Source: UTCHB3 sp964625575
GTDB lineage: Bacteria > Bacteroidota > Ignavibacteria > Ignavibacteriales > Ignavibacteriaceae
Length of the DNA: 64,000 nucleotides
NCBI GenBank assembly: GCA_964625575.1
Contig: CAZVBQ010000001.1
Location: 372,001-436,000 of the forward strand
Reading direction: 5' to 3'
In this document: positions 9,225-18,079 of the stretch, piece by piece
Numbering within the stretch: position 1 is the stretch's first letter
How the letters are laid out: every line of letters begins with the position of its first letter
Position numbers and translations under genes: made by a program
The notes under the pieces: model-generated
What the model saw: the letters and a program-made list of their open reading frames with translations, nothing else
Told to the model about the DNA's origin: nothing
Database searches by the model: none

Positions 9225-12200
9225 TTATCTAATAATGCTTAATTTACCCAGAACTGATCTGGTTTCGCCGCCATCCGACGGTTTTACTATCAACTTGTAG
9301 AGATACGTCCCGTTTGCAGCCAGATCGCCGTCATCATCCCTGCCATCCCACTCGACGCGAACGAATCTGTCGTTGATCCACTTCGAATCGATCTCCTTGA
9401 TCTTCCTTCCGGCGATCGTGTAGATCAGTATCCGCGCGTCAACCGGTCCGGCTATGTTGTGCTGGAACGTGAAGAAGGTGTTCGAAGAGAATGGATTCGG
9501 ATAGTTCATCACATACTCAACGGCTATTCCCCCACCCGACACAACTTTGAACTCTGACTCAACAGTTGATGAATTATTAAAAACATCCCAACCCTTCACC
9601 CGGATGGTGTAAACACCGGGAGCGAGATTTGAAAACCTGTAGTTTACCTTCCCAGTTTTTCCACCTGAGTTTAGATCCCCGGTGAAATAACTCGTCAGGT
9701 CAATTGGATTTTGCTCGTTGCCATTCAGAACCGCCTCTATTTTGTGTCCTACTCCCAAACCCGTGGTGTTCAACCCCGTTTCATCACGGAGAGAAACCAC
9801 CAGCGTGGTGTTCGGATTAACAAGGTAAGCATTCTCGTAACGCGCGTCATCAAATGTTATTTCCATCGCGGGGCCCTTGCCGTCGTTAATAACCGACTGA
9901 TCAACGCCGCCGATGGTGATATTGTTTGTAAAACTTATACCGTCTTTTTCACTGTTGAAGAAGTAGAAAACGAGTTTCCCCTTCTGATTGTCGTATGAAA
10001 TATCTTTCGGCACCACGAATTCGGCATTGAACTTGCCATTCACAACCGATACCCCGCCTCTGAAGATCAAGCCACCCGGCACCTTCATCGCTGCTGAAGG
10101 ACTGATCTCGGGAAGTGGAAGCGTGGTCTCGGCATCGTATACCGTGAGCAGCCCCTCGCCGTTAAAATCACTCCAGAATGTTCCATCGGCTTTTCTCACC
10201 GAACCGGCTATTTTCAAACTGTTAAGTGCCTTCACCGGTACAACTGTAACTCCGGGGTCGTTCCCGTTTATTGAGTCGATCTTCCCGTTATACTGCGGAA
10301 GTGCCAGCCTTATCGCGGGATCGCTGAAAAGCTGGAATTTCTGATCATTCTCCGTCAGAAAGTTCACTTTTGTAAGCAGATACGCCATTCCCATCCTCTT
10401 CGGAAGGTTGTCATAGTCCCTGCCCCACTTCAACATCTGATGGTAGAGCGAATCGTTAAGTATCGTGTTCTGCTCCGAATAAACCGGTCTTACCGCCGTG
10501 TAAACACCAATTGCGCCTGCACCGGGCAGGAAAAGAAGGTCTTCAGTCGCGCTTTGGGCATCGGTTCTGTCGTAATATCCAAAGTCGCAGGTTGCCGCTG
10601 TAAGAAAGAAGTAGCGACTGTTCTTAAGCTGCGGGATGGTTGAACTCCTCACAAAGACCTGCTCGTGAGCCCAAAGTTCGGGACTTCCGTGCCCGATGTA
10701 GTTCATCAGTATTGTTCCTTCGTTTATCGCGTTTATTATAGCAGCGTTAACTTCAGGTTTTCTTCTGCCAAGACTGGTCTGAACTGTCGGATAATTTATC
10801 AAATATATTTTCTTCTGCTCATACTCGGGCGGTATCCTGCTCTGCGAGAGGCGTTCCGACTGCATGGTATTCGCGGCAAGATCAATACCGGTTGAAGTAA
10901 GGTGATCATCGGCCACGAGCGTGATCAGGTTCTTCCACGAACTTTTGTCAGTGCTGCGTTCGTAAGCAACTACCTTGTCAAGATAATCATTCGCCTGTTT
11001 CGCGTTCTGGGCGGCAATTCTGCCAAGCCCAAGATCGATCCGGCGGTCATTTCCCGATACCCATGTGTAAAAATCGTCGGTCGAGAAAGAGTTGATCTCA
11101 TAAAGAAAATCACGGGTCTGATAAGTGGGAACCTTGTTGTTCCCTTTCCCTTCGATATTCTTGTAGTCGTAGTCACCGTCACCGAGAATAAAAACATACT
11201 TTGGAGTTATCTGCCAGTTATCGTAAGCATATTTTACAAAATCCCTTAAAGCGCTTGGGTCAAGCGCACCGGCATTAAACTCGTTCATTATCGCGTCAAC
11301 GGTAAAAACCTTCGCGGAAATGGGATCCGTGGGATGTGACTCCCTGTATTGCTTGTATCTGTTCGCGGACTCTACCAGATCTTTCGAGGTCAGAACTATT
11401 ATTTCAGCTCCCGAAAGGTCGCCACGGATATTTTGGTTAGGCATTTCAACAGCGTTAACCGGGGTTTTGTACTGCTGCCCGCATATCGCGTAATATCTGC
11501 TGATAGCTCCCGGTCTTTCCCATGACCTGAAACGGAATTCACTTCCACTCTGCATCAGGGGGTTGGTTATTTTCCTCACGTTCGAGTGATCGGAAATATC
11601 GTAAACCGTAATATCGGTGTTGGAAAAATTGCTCAGATGGTATTCATACAACGAATCGGGTCCGGTTGTTCCACGCATCTTGGGTGAATAAAAAAGCAAC
11701 ACGTCGTTGTATGCCTTGAGGTAACGGGTCCAGGCGATCTCATAAAAGTCAAGATAACCGTATGAAGTGCTGTTGCCCGCGCCAAACGTAAACCTCAAAA
11801 CAGATCTTTCATCCGGATATGTGCCGAAGTGGGGCCTTCCGGTCGTACTGTCAAGCCTGCCTACCGAGTAAGGGTCAGAGCCGTTCCCCGAGATGGTCGA
11901 ACTTCTTACAACATTACCGTTCTCCTCCACTGTCAATCCGACCGATTCGCTCGATCTGTTCACAAACCAATAAGAGTAATATGTCGGCTTGCCGGGTATT
12001 ATCCCTTCAACTTTCTTCTGGTAAACCCTTGTTTTGGTGTTCTGAGAGAACTCATCCCCAACGAAGTATCTTCCTGTTTGACCCAGGTTTATCTTGTCTT
12101 CATCCCAAAAATCATAAGCGTCGCTCGATTCAACAATATTGGAAGTGTTGTCGGCGACTGAACTTTTACTCCCTGTCCTCTTTCCGTTGGTACCGCCGGA

Positions 12201-13214
12201 TGTTATCCAGAAGTAATTCTTTGCTGTATACGGGTTTTGGTTTCTTTTTACCACTCTCGCGAGTGAATCATAATACCAGAATCCAACACCCCTCCCGTAA
12301 AATATTATTTCGTCTCCCTGATCAAACTTGCCGTCATCCTGTCCGGTTACAGTGATCGCGATCTCCTGAAGGTCTTCGGGACGCGCAACAGAGATGTTCT
12401 CTGAAAGAACGTAACCGCCGTTGTTGTAAATCTTTATGGTTCTCGGATCAACAGTCGCGGGATTGATTCCAAAAGAACTCAACTGATCATACTTGATCTT
12501 GTAAAATCCCTCTTCGGGAGCTTCGAAACGGAACCACCTCCCTGATGAAAGTACTGTCTGCCCGACCGCGGAGCCTTTTTTCAGACCGGCAGGCTTCCGG
12601 GCGATCCATTTCCGGGCCATGTCGTAGTTGAATACCATTTCACGGAGGAACTCGTCATCGGATCCCGCGCTTCCCGGGGTGTTTCCGAATGTAAACCGGA
12701 CCGTCATCCGTTTTAAGAGTTTTATGTTCCCGCCATCCTGCGTTACCGCGCCGAGGTAGACATCCTGAACGTTTAGACCCCTAACCATGCCCCCTTCACC
12801 AAAGATCAGAGGGTCGTTGTTGATAGTTATATCGTTCCGGCGGTTATAAGTGTACTCGGCGTTTCTTTCCGCGCCGGGTCGCACATCGGGTACAGGAGGC
12901 AGTTCACCCGGAATGTAACTGTAAGATGTGGCGAGCACTTCTGCGGTCACTCCGTTTTCATAGGGTACACCAAGCGTCAGGTGGCGTGATCTCGCGTCGG
13001 GAGCGCCAACTGTGGCTGAAGGATTACGCGTGGAACCAGAAAACACAGTTTTCCGGTACTGTCTCCCGTCTATAGTGACATATCCCGTGTCACTATATGA
13101 CGGTGCATACTCAATGGTCAGACTGTTTGCCGACGATTGAATGATCTTGATTTCGCTCTGTGGAAAAACCTGGAGAGCCAGAGCCAATAATAATAACGAG
13201 ATCTTCTTTAGCAT
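9225..13214 (-). CDS. porU: T9SS C-terminal signal peptidase/sortase PorU (gingipain-like C25)
   Basis: 1329 aa. It has a signal peptide (1-19), long N-terminal beta domains, and a peptidase C25 domain at ~605-955. The catalytic dyad is visible as His842 in NYIGHGSPELW and Cys876 in LTAATCDFGYYD. The C-terminus (~1240-1329: MNYPNPFSSNTFFTFQHN to GKLSIIR) is a FlgD-Ig/T9SS-CTD-like domain, as in other PorU. The enzyme cleaves the C-terminal sorting domain from cargo at the cell surface and joins the cargo to an anchor. The downstream porV and an M6-like cargo support the assignment. The 213 bases upstream (13215-13427) are AT-rich and probably hold the promoter, but I found no clear TAnnTTTG there. 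Confidence 0.95.
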   Translation of the reverse strand: MLKKISLLLLALALQVFPQSEIKIIQSSANSLTIEYAPSYSDTGYVTIDGRQYRKTVFSGSTRNPSATVGAPDARSRHLTLGVPYENGVTAEVLATSYSYIPGELPPVPDVRPGAERNAEYTYNRRNDITINNDPLIFGEGGMVRGLNVQDVYLGAVTQDGGNIKLLKRMTVRFTFGNTPGSAGSDDEFLREMVFNYDMARKWIARKPAGLKKGSAVGQTVLSSGRWFRFEAPEEGFYKIKYDQLSSFGINPATVDPRTIKIYNNGGYVLSENISVARPEDLQEIAITVTGQDDGKFDQGDEIIFYGRGVGFWYYDSLARVVKRNQNPYTAKNYFWITSGGTNGKRTGSKSSVADNTSNIVESSDAYDFWDEDKINLGQTGRYFVGDEFSQNTKTRVYQKKVEGIIPGKPTYYSYWFVNRSSESVGLTVEENGNVVRSSTISGNGSDPYSVGRLDSTTGRPHFGTYPDERSVLRFTFGAGNSTSYGYLDFYEIAWTRYLKAYNDVLLFYSPKMRGTTGPDSLYEYHLSNFSNTDITVYDISDHSNVRKITNPLMQSGSEFRFRSWERPGAISRYYAICGQQYKTPVNAVEMPNQNIRGDLSGAEIIVLTSKDLVESANRYKQYRESHPTDPISAKVFTVDAIMNEFNAGALDPSALRDFVKYAYDNWQITPKYVFILGDGDYDYKNIEGKGNNKVPTYQTRDFLYEINSFSTDDFYTWVSGNDRRIDLGLGRIAAQNAKQANDYLDKVVAYERSTDKSSWKNLITLVADDHLTSTGIDLAANTMQSERLSQSRIPPEYEQKKIYLINYPTVQTSLGRRKPEVNAAIINAINEGTILMNYIGHGSPELWAHEQVFVRSSTIPQLKNSRYFFLTAATCDFGYYDRTDAQSATEDLLFLPGAGAIGVYTAVRPVYSEQNTILNDSLYHQMLKWGRDYDNLPKRMGMAYLLTKVNFLTENDQKFQLFSDPAIRLALPQYNGKIDSINGNDPGVTVVPVKALNSLKIAGSVRKADGTFWSDFNGEGLLTVYDAETTLPLPEISPSAAMKVPGGLIFRGGVSVVNGKFNAEFVVPKDISYDNQKGKLVFYFFNSEKDGISFTNNITIGGVDQSVINDGKGPAMEITFDDARYENAYLVNPNTTLVVSLRDETGLNTTGLGVGHKIEAVLNGNEQNPIDLTSYFTGDLNSGGKTGKVNYRFSNLAPGVYTIRVKGWDVFNNSSTVESEFKVVSGGGIAVEYVMNYPNPFSSNTFFTFQHNIAGPVDARILIYTIAGRKIKEIDSKWINDRFVRVEWDGRDDDGDLAANGTYLYKLIVKPSDGGETRSVLGKLSIIR

Positions 13215-13427
13215 GCTTGCCGAAAAATGGTTTGCTTACAAATTATTCAAAATTGGTAGAAAAATCTCGTATCTGGGCTCCGGATATGTTGCCTTTGCTT
13301 TCAGGCTGTGGAAGTGTGAAACAAATATTTCTTTAATAAATTAAGATAACTAAAATCCTGAATTAAAATAATACAATTTTCAGTCCATTTTTCACTTTCC
13401 CCTCTCAAATCCACTAAAAACGCGGAA

Positions 13428-14063
13428 TCACAGCTTCGCCCCGGGACAAATATCATTCAGAACGCATCTGAAACACTCCGGTTTGCGGGCAAAGCAAACG
13501 TTCCTTCCGTGAGTGGCGAGCTGGTGTGAAAACACAACCCAGTCACCGGGATCAATGAGCTCTTTCAGCTCCGCTTCTATCTTGTCTGGGTCCTGCGATC
13601 CGACAAGGCCGAGCAGGTTTGAGAGCCTTTTAACGTGCGTGTCTACGGCTATCGCAGGTTGCCCATAAGCGTTGCCAACCACAACGGAAGCGGTCTTCCT
13701 CCCCACCCCCGGCAACTCTTTAAGCACCTCAAAGTCAGCGGGAACAACACCTCTATGATCCTCAACCAGAATTTGGCAGCAATTCTTTATGTTTTTTGCT
13801 TTCTGACGGTAAAACCCCGTTGAGAAAATATCTTTTTCAATCTCTTCGAGTGGGGCGTTAGCGAAAGAAGCGGGTGAGGTGTACTTTTTGAATAGATCAG
13901 CGGTCACAATATTAACCCGCGCGTCAGTGCACTGGGCAGAGAGAATCGTGGCGACCAAAAGCTCGAATGGTGAATTGAAATTCAAAGCGCATTGGGCATC
14001 AGGATAAATTTCCCTCAATCTTTTTACGGTTTCTTTTGCTCTCTCTTCTCTGTTCATCAACAT
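13428..14063 (-). CDS. nth: Endonuclease III (DNA glycosylase/AP lyase)
   Basis: 211 aa, normal length. It excises oxidised pyrimidines and cleaves the abasic site in base-excision repair. The helix-hairpin-helix LPGVGRKTA carries the catalytic Lys123, the aspartate is Asp141 in VDTHVKR, and the C-terminal [4Fe-4S] loop has Cys190, 197, 200 and 206 (C-x6-C-x2-C-x5-C). ATGs at 14063 and 14057 are both possible starts and neither has a clear Shine-Dalgarno. It is divergent from the gene starting at 14121, so the 57-base spacer must hold both starts. Confidence 0.96.
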   Translation of the reverse strand: MLMNREERAKETVKRLREIYPDAQCALNFNSPFELLVATILSAQCTDARVNIVTADLFKKYTSPASFANAPLEEIEKDIFSTGFYRQKAKNIKNCCQILVEDHRGVVPADFEVLKELPGVGRKTASVVVGNAYGQPAIAVDTHVKRLSNLLGLVGSQDPDKIEAELKELIDPGDWVVFSHQLATHGRNVCFARKPECFRCVLNDICPGAKL

Positions 14064-14081
14064 CTGTGAAGCTGCTTTATT

Positions 14082-14089
14082 TATATTTG
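14082..14089 (+). promoter_or_regulatory. Bacteroidota-type -7 element TATATTTG
   Basis: It matches TAnnTTTG exactly and lies 31 bases before the start codon at 14121, in the divergent spacer with nth. No convincing -33 TTTG is seen at the right distance. Confidence 0.45.
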
Positions 14090-14120
14090 TTCAGTAAAAA
14101 TAATTTTTGTCCGGTAACTG

Positions 14121-14969
14121 ATGATAGATATATTTCTCGGCGCTTCGAAAAACACCTTGATCCACCTCCTGCTACTTTTCGGATTAACCGGTGTGATCAC
14201 CCTTCTACTGTTTCTCCTGCAACGGATGATCTGCATCTCGTTCAGTAAAACCACCGGTTGGAACGGTCTATATCTCACCGCGTGGATCGGAACGCCCGTG
14301 CATGAACTGGGACACGTGATCTTTTGCCTTATATTCGGTCACAAGGTTAATGAAGTAGCCCTTTTCAAACCTGATAAAAGTTCAGGGGTGCTCGGATATG
14401 TCCATCACAGCTATAACACAAAAAGCGTTTACCAACGCGTGGGCAATTTCTTCATCGGGATCGCTCCACTTCTTACGGGAAGCGCCGTGCTTTTCCTTCT
14501 GTTCGACACCTTTTTTCACGGAAATGCTGCCGCTCCGGTCAAGTCGGGTATCGATATTAATAATATAAATGCTTCCCTGGGCAAAATTTTCACGGAGGTT
14601 TACTCGGGCATTAAACAGAATTTAAGTGCTATTCAGGCTTCATTCTCGAAGCCGACTTTAACCACCGCGCTGCTTGTATATGTTATGGCTTCAATCTCAG
14701 CCCACATGGCACCCAGTAACACCGATCTCAAAAACGCGCTCCCAGGATTCGGTTTGATCGTGGGACTCATTTTTATTTTCAATCTTATAATGGCTTTCAC
14801 GGGAAAAGCGATTGTAATAGTCACCCAAGTCACTGCATTTATGTCGAAACTTCACGGAATACTGATCTTTGGACTCGCGCTTACGATTGCAGCATTCGTG
14901 ATAATCTACATCCCTCTTGCCGTCTACCACCTCTTCAGCGCGAAGAAAATTCTTAACCCCTTTTATTGA
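14121..14969 (+). CDS. Integral membrane protein with HELGH motif (M50-like putative metalloprotease)
   Basis: 282 aa with about five hydrophobic spans (near 12-34, 55-75, 108-130, 205-230, 240-275). HELGH at 61-65 sits inside a hydrophobic segment (WIGTPVHELGHVIFCLIFGH), the layout of intramembrane M50/site-2-type proteases. After it comes YVHHSYNTKSVYQRVGNFFIGIAPLLTGSA, where the repeated GN/GIAP pattern is common in M50-like proteins. I could not find the usual distant Asp of the LDG motif, so activity is uncertain. It stands alone between divergent nth and convergent hemL. Substrate unknown. Confidence 0.7.
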   Translation: MIDIFLGASKNTLIHLLLLFGLTGVITLLLFLLQRMICISFSKTTGWNGLYLTAWIGTPVHELGHVIFCLIFGHKVNEVALFKPDKSSGVLGYVHHSYNTKSVYQRVGNFFIGIAPLLTGSAVLFLLFDTFFHGNAAAPVKSGIDINNINASLGKIFTEVYSGIKQNLSAIQASFSKPTLTTALLVYVMASISAHMAPSNTDLKNALPGFGLIVGLIFIFNLIMAFTGKAIVIVTQVTAFMSKLHGILIFGLALTIAAFVIIYIPLAVYHLFSAKKILNPFY

Positions 14970-14975
14970 TAAACT

Positions 14976-15004
14976 GAAAAGGGGCGACACTTCTGCCACC
15001 CCTT
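14976..15004 (-). terminator. Intrinsic terminator after hemL
   Basis: A 10-base stem with two wobble pairs (14979-14988 with 14995-15004; AAGGGG core), a 6-base loop and a short T tract on the minus strand. It sits in the 43-base gap between two convergent genes and may serve both. Confidence 0.6.
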
Positions 15005-15012
15005 CGGGAAAA

Positions 15013-16302
15013 TTAAAGAATCTCTTTCAGAGTCTCGTAATGAGCGCGGATCGTTTGATCGATCTCATCATTGCTCAAAGCCGTGCTCAAGAACCACGCC
15101 TCAAACTGCGCCGGCGGAAGATAAATACCCCGTTTCAGCATACCGTGGAAGAACTTGCTGAACATGGCGGTATCTGATTTGAAAGCAGAATCAAAATCAT
15201 AAACAGGCTCTTCAGTAAAGAAGAGTGATATCATCGAGCCAACACGGTTAATTCTAAATGATCTCTCGAATTTAGCGTGGTTCTCTCTGAAGCCTTCCTC
15301 AAGCCTGTCGGTTTTATCCTCCAGTTCCTGATAAATTTCAGGGTGCTCCTGGATGTGGTGGAGGGCAGCGTAACCGGCAGCCATCGCCAGCGGATTGCCG
15401 CTAAGAGTACCCGCCTGATAGACGGGACCGAGTGGTGCCAGTTTCTCCATGATCTCACGCTTCCCGCCGAAAGCTCCGACAGGAAGTCCGCCACCGATGA
15501 TCTTGCCGAAGGTGGTAAGATCGGGTGTTATACCGAAAAGCTCTTGGGCACCTCCTTTTGAAACCCGGAAACCTGTCATTACTTCATCAAAAATGAAGAC
15601 GATCCCCTCTTCGGTACAAAGTTCACGCAAACCATTAATAAAATCCTCGGTTGGTACCACAACCCCCATGTTACCCACAACGGGCTCTATGATGATGGCG
15701 GCAACTTCATTTTTGTTGTTTTTTACAAGTTCCCTGACGTTTTCAAGGTCGTTGTACTTGGCGATAAGTGTGTCAGCCGCGGTACCTTTGGTAACACCCG
15801 GACTGTTCGGCTCACCCAAAGTCAGGGCGCCACTTCCCGCTTTTATGAGGAAGAAATCAGCATGCCCGTGGTAGCAGCCTTCAAATTTTATGATCTTCTC
15901 ACGGCCGGTGAAACCTCTCGCCACTCTGATAGCGCTCATGGTTGCCTCGGTTCCTGAGTTAACCATTCGCACCATTTCAACCGAGGGAACGAGAGAGGTA
16001 ATGAGGCGCGCCATCTTCACTTCCATTTCGGTGGGGGCACCAAAACTTGAACCGTGCTCCAGCGCCTTGATAACGGCTTCTTTTATAAAAGACGGATTGT
16101 GACCAAAAATGTGGGGACCCCAACTGCCGATATAGTCGATATAACTGTTTCCGTCAACATCGTACAACCGGGAGCCTTCACCCCGCTCCATGAAAACCGG
16201 GTTACCGCCCACTGACTTAAATGCCCTTACGGGTGAGTTAACCCCGCCCGGAATGTATCTTTTTCCTTCTTCAAAAAGCGCTTCGCTTTTTTTGATTTCC
16301 AT
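15013..16302 (-). CDS. hemL: Glutamate-1-semialdehyde 2,1-aminomutase
   Basis: 429 aa, full length. A PLP enzyme converting glutamate-1-semialdehyde to 5-aminolevulinate in the C5 haem pathway. Hallmarks: the PLP lysine Lys267 in TTFGKIIGGGLPVGAFGG, Asp239 in FIFDEVMTGFR, MVNSGTEATMSAIRVARG and CYHGHAD. Start ATG at 16302. It lies 19 bases after hemB in the same direction, so hemB-hemL form a tetrapyrrole operon; hemA, C and D are not here. Confidence 0.97.
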   Translation of the reverse strand: MEIKKSEALFEEGKRYIPGGVNSPVRAFKSVGGNPVFMERGEGSRLYDVDGNSYIDYIGSWGPHIFGHNPSFIKEAVIKALEHGSSFGAPTEMEVKMARLITSLVPSVEMVRMVNSGTEATMSAIRVARGFTGREKIIKFEGCYHGHADFFLIKAGSGALTLGEPNSPGVTKGTAADTLIAKYNDLENVRELVKNNKNEVAAIIIEPVVGNMGVVVPTEDFINGLRELCTEEGIVFIFDEVMTGFRVSKGGAQELFGITPDLTTFGKIIGGGLPVGAFGGKREIMEKLAPLGPVYQAGTLSGNPLAMAAGYAALHHIQEHPEIYQELEDKTDRLEEGFRENHAKFERSFRINRVGSMISLFFTEEPVYDFDSAFKSDTAMFSKFFHGMLKRGIYLPPAQFEAWFLSTALSNDEIDQTIRAHYETLKEIL

Positions 16303-16321
16303 TATAAACCTTTCAAATCCT

Positions 16322-17302
16322 TTATTGCCTGTCGAGCACTCTCGAGGCGTCTTTCGCGAAATATGTGAGGATCATGTCAGCACCGGCTCTTTTAATAGCA
16401 ACCAGCGACTCCATCATCACCCTCTCTTCATCGATCCAGTCGTTCATTCCGGCTGCCTTTATCATGGCGTACTCACCCGAAACCTGGTACGCGGCTAGTG
16501 GCATTCCGGTCGCGTCTTTCACTCGTCTGATGATGTCAAGGTATGCTCCGGCAGGCTTGACCATAATAATATCGGCACCCTCTTCAATGTCGCTGAGGGC
16601 TTCACGTATCGCTTCGTCACCGTTTGCACCATCCATCTGATGCGAGCGCCTGTCACCGAACGCGGGTGTTGAGTCTGCGGCATCCCGGAATGGGCCGTAG
16701 AATCCCGAGGCATATTTTACCGCGTAACTAAGAATGGGGATGTTTCTGAAGCCGTTTTCATCGAGTCCCTGGCGAATTGCGGCAACCCTGCCGTCCATCA
16801 TGTCTGAAGGGGCAATAACATCAGCTCCCGCCTTGGCGTGAGATACCGCTTCTTTTACCAGCAGTTCAACTGTCTCATCGTTCAGAATTTCCTCACCATT
16901 AAGCACACCGCAATGTCCGTGGGAAGTGTACTCGCAAAGGCAGACATCGGTGATTACGAGCAAGTTTTTAACTTCTGCCTTTACTGCTCTGATGGCCCTC
17001 TGAATTATTCCTTCATCCGAGTAAGCGTCGGAACCAACCTCATCCTTGTGTTCGGGAATGCCAAAAAGTATTACCGCGGGTATACCCATCTCCGCCACTT
17101 CCTTGCACTCTTTTACGAGATTGTCGATCGAAAACCTGAAAACACCGGGCATCGACCTGATCTCTTCTTTTACATTCTCGCCCGGGGCAACAAACAGCGG
17201 GTATATGAAATCGTTTTTGGTAAGTAGTGTCTCACGCACAAGGTCGCGGACTTTAGGGTTATATCTTAATCTTCTGAGTCTTTTAACTGGAAAAGATGCC
17301 AT
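16322..17302 (-). CDS. hemB: Porphobilinogen synthase (5-aminolevulinate dehydratase)
   Basis: 326 aa. It joins two 5-aminolevulinates to give porphobilinogen. The Schiff-base lysines are Lys196 (SYAVKYASGFYGPFRDAA) and Lys249 (IIMVKPA). The metal-binding loop DVCLCEYTSHGHCG has Cys121, 123 and 131, which points to a zinc-dependent form rather than the Mg-only type with aspartates there. The start at ATG 17302 has AGGAG 6 bases upstream. First gene of hemBL. Confidence 0.97.
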   Translation of the reverse strand: MASFPVKRLRRLRYNPKVRDLVRETLLTKNDFIYPLFVAPGENVKEEIRSMPGVFRFSIDNLVKECKEVAEMGIPAVILFGIPEHKDEVGSDAYSDEGIIQRAIRAVKAEVKNLLVITDVCLCEYTSHGHCGVLNGEEILNDETVELLVKEAVSHAKAGADVIAPSDMMDGRVAAIRQGLDENGFRNIPILSYAVKYASGFYGPFRDAADSTPAFGDRRSHQMDGANGDEAIREALSDIEEGADIIMVKPAGAYLDIIRRVKDATGMPLAAYQVSGEYAMIKAAGMNDWIDEERVMMESLVAIKRAGADMILTYFAKDASRVLDRQ

Positions 17303-17401
17303 TTATTTCTCCTGACGGAACTGTTCTCAAAAATTGGTTAAAAATAAAGGTAAACTTACCAATCGGAATGATGAAATAAAATGCAAATCAGAGGAGAAGC
17401 A

Positions 17402-17917
17402 TCAGGTGAAGATAACCTTTTCCATTATCAGGTGATCAACCGTGGTGTTCACCCAGGTAAAGGGCTCGGTTCTTACTGGCGTGAAGCCCTGCTTTTCGTA
17501 CCACTCAACGCTTTTCGTGTTTGCTGACATCACACCAAGAGTGATCTTCTCAAACCTGTACTCAAGAGCGAAACTTACCGCGTTATCAAGCAGCAATTTC
17601 CCGATGCCCTTGCTTTGATGTTCAGGGTGGACGTAGAGTGAGATCAGATAAAAAACGTCATTATCGTCATCGCGTTTGAGACGGGTCCAGCCCGCAATTT
17701 TGCCGGCTTCAACGGCAATGTAGCAGTCCTCAAGATCAGCGTTAAGTATCTCAACCAATTTTGCCGGCGAATAGACTGTGTCAAGGTAAGTGTCAAGGTC
17801 TTCAACAGGGATGTATGCACTGTATGTATCGTGCCACGTTTTCCTTAATAACTCCCTGACTTCAGGAATATCTTTTTCTTCTGCCAAACGAATCTGTGTT
17901 GTATTGTCCAACGACAT
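17402..17917 (-). CDS. GNAT family N-acetyltransferase
   Basis: 171 aa, a single GNAT domain. Acetyl-CoA binding motif A is visible as LYVHPEHQSKGIGKLLLDNAVSFA (Q/RxxGxG/A pattern QSKGIG), followed by LGVMSANTKSVEWYEKQGFTPV, the usual NxxAxxxYEKxGF motif. It acetylates an unknown small molecule or protein amine. It stands 99 bases downstream of the hemB start on the same strand, not clearly in that operon. Confidence 0.88.
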   Translation of the reverse strand: MSLDNTTQIRLAEEKDIPEVRELLRKTWHDTYSAYIPVEDLDTYLDTVYSPAKLVEILNADLEDCYIAVEAGKIAGWTRLKRDDDNDVFYLISLYVHPEHQSKGIGKLLLDNAVSFALEYRFEKITLGVMSANTKSVEWYEKQGFTPVRTEPFTWVNTTVDHLIMEKVIFT

Positions 17918-18020
17918 AATAATTCTTCACTTGAATTGATAAATGAATTTTCTTCTTGCAATATATGAAAAACAATTTTCACGAAAAACTTAAATCCTGT
18001 TTCGTGAAGCATCCCTCAAC

Positions 18021-18054
18021 AAAAAAAGCCCCGGAATTTGATCCCCGGGGCTTT
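18021..18054 (-). terminator. Strong intrinsic terminator after citrate synthase
   Basis: A perfect 10-base stem (AAAGCCCCGG at 18025-18034 with CCGGGGCTTT at 18045-18054) and a run of seven T on the minus strand (complement of 18021-18027), 26 bases past the citrate synthase stop. Confidence 0.9.
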
Positions 18055-18079
18055 GAAACATCATCATGAAGATGCCTGA

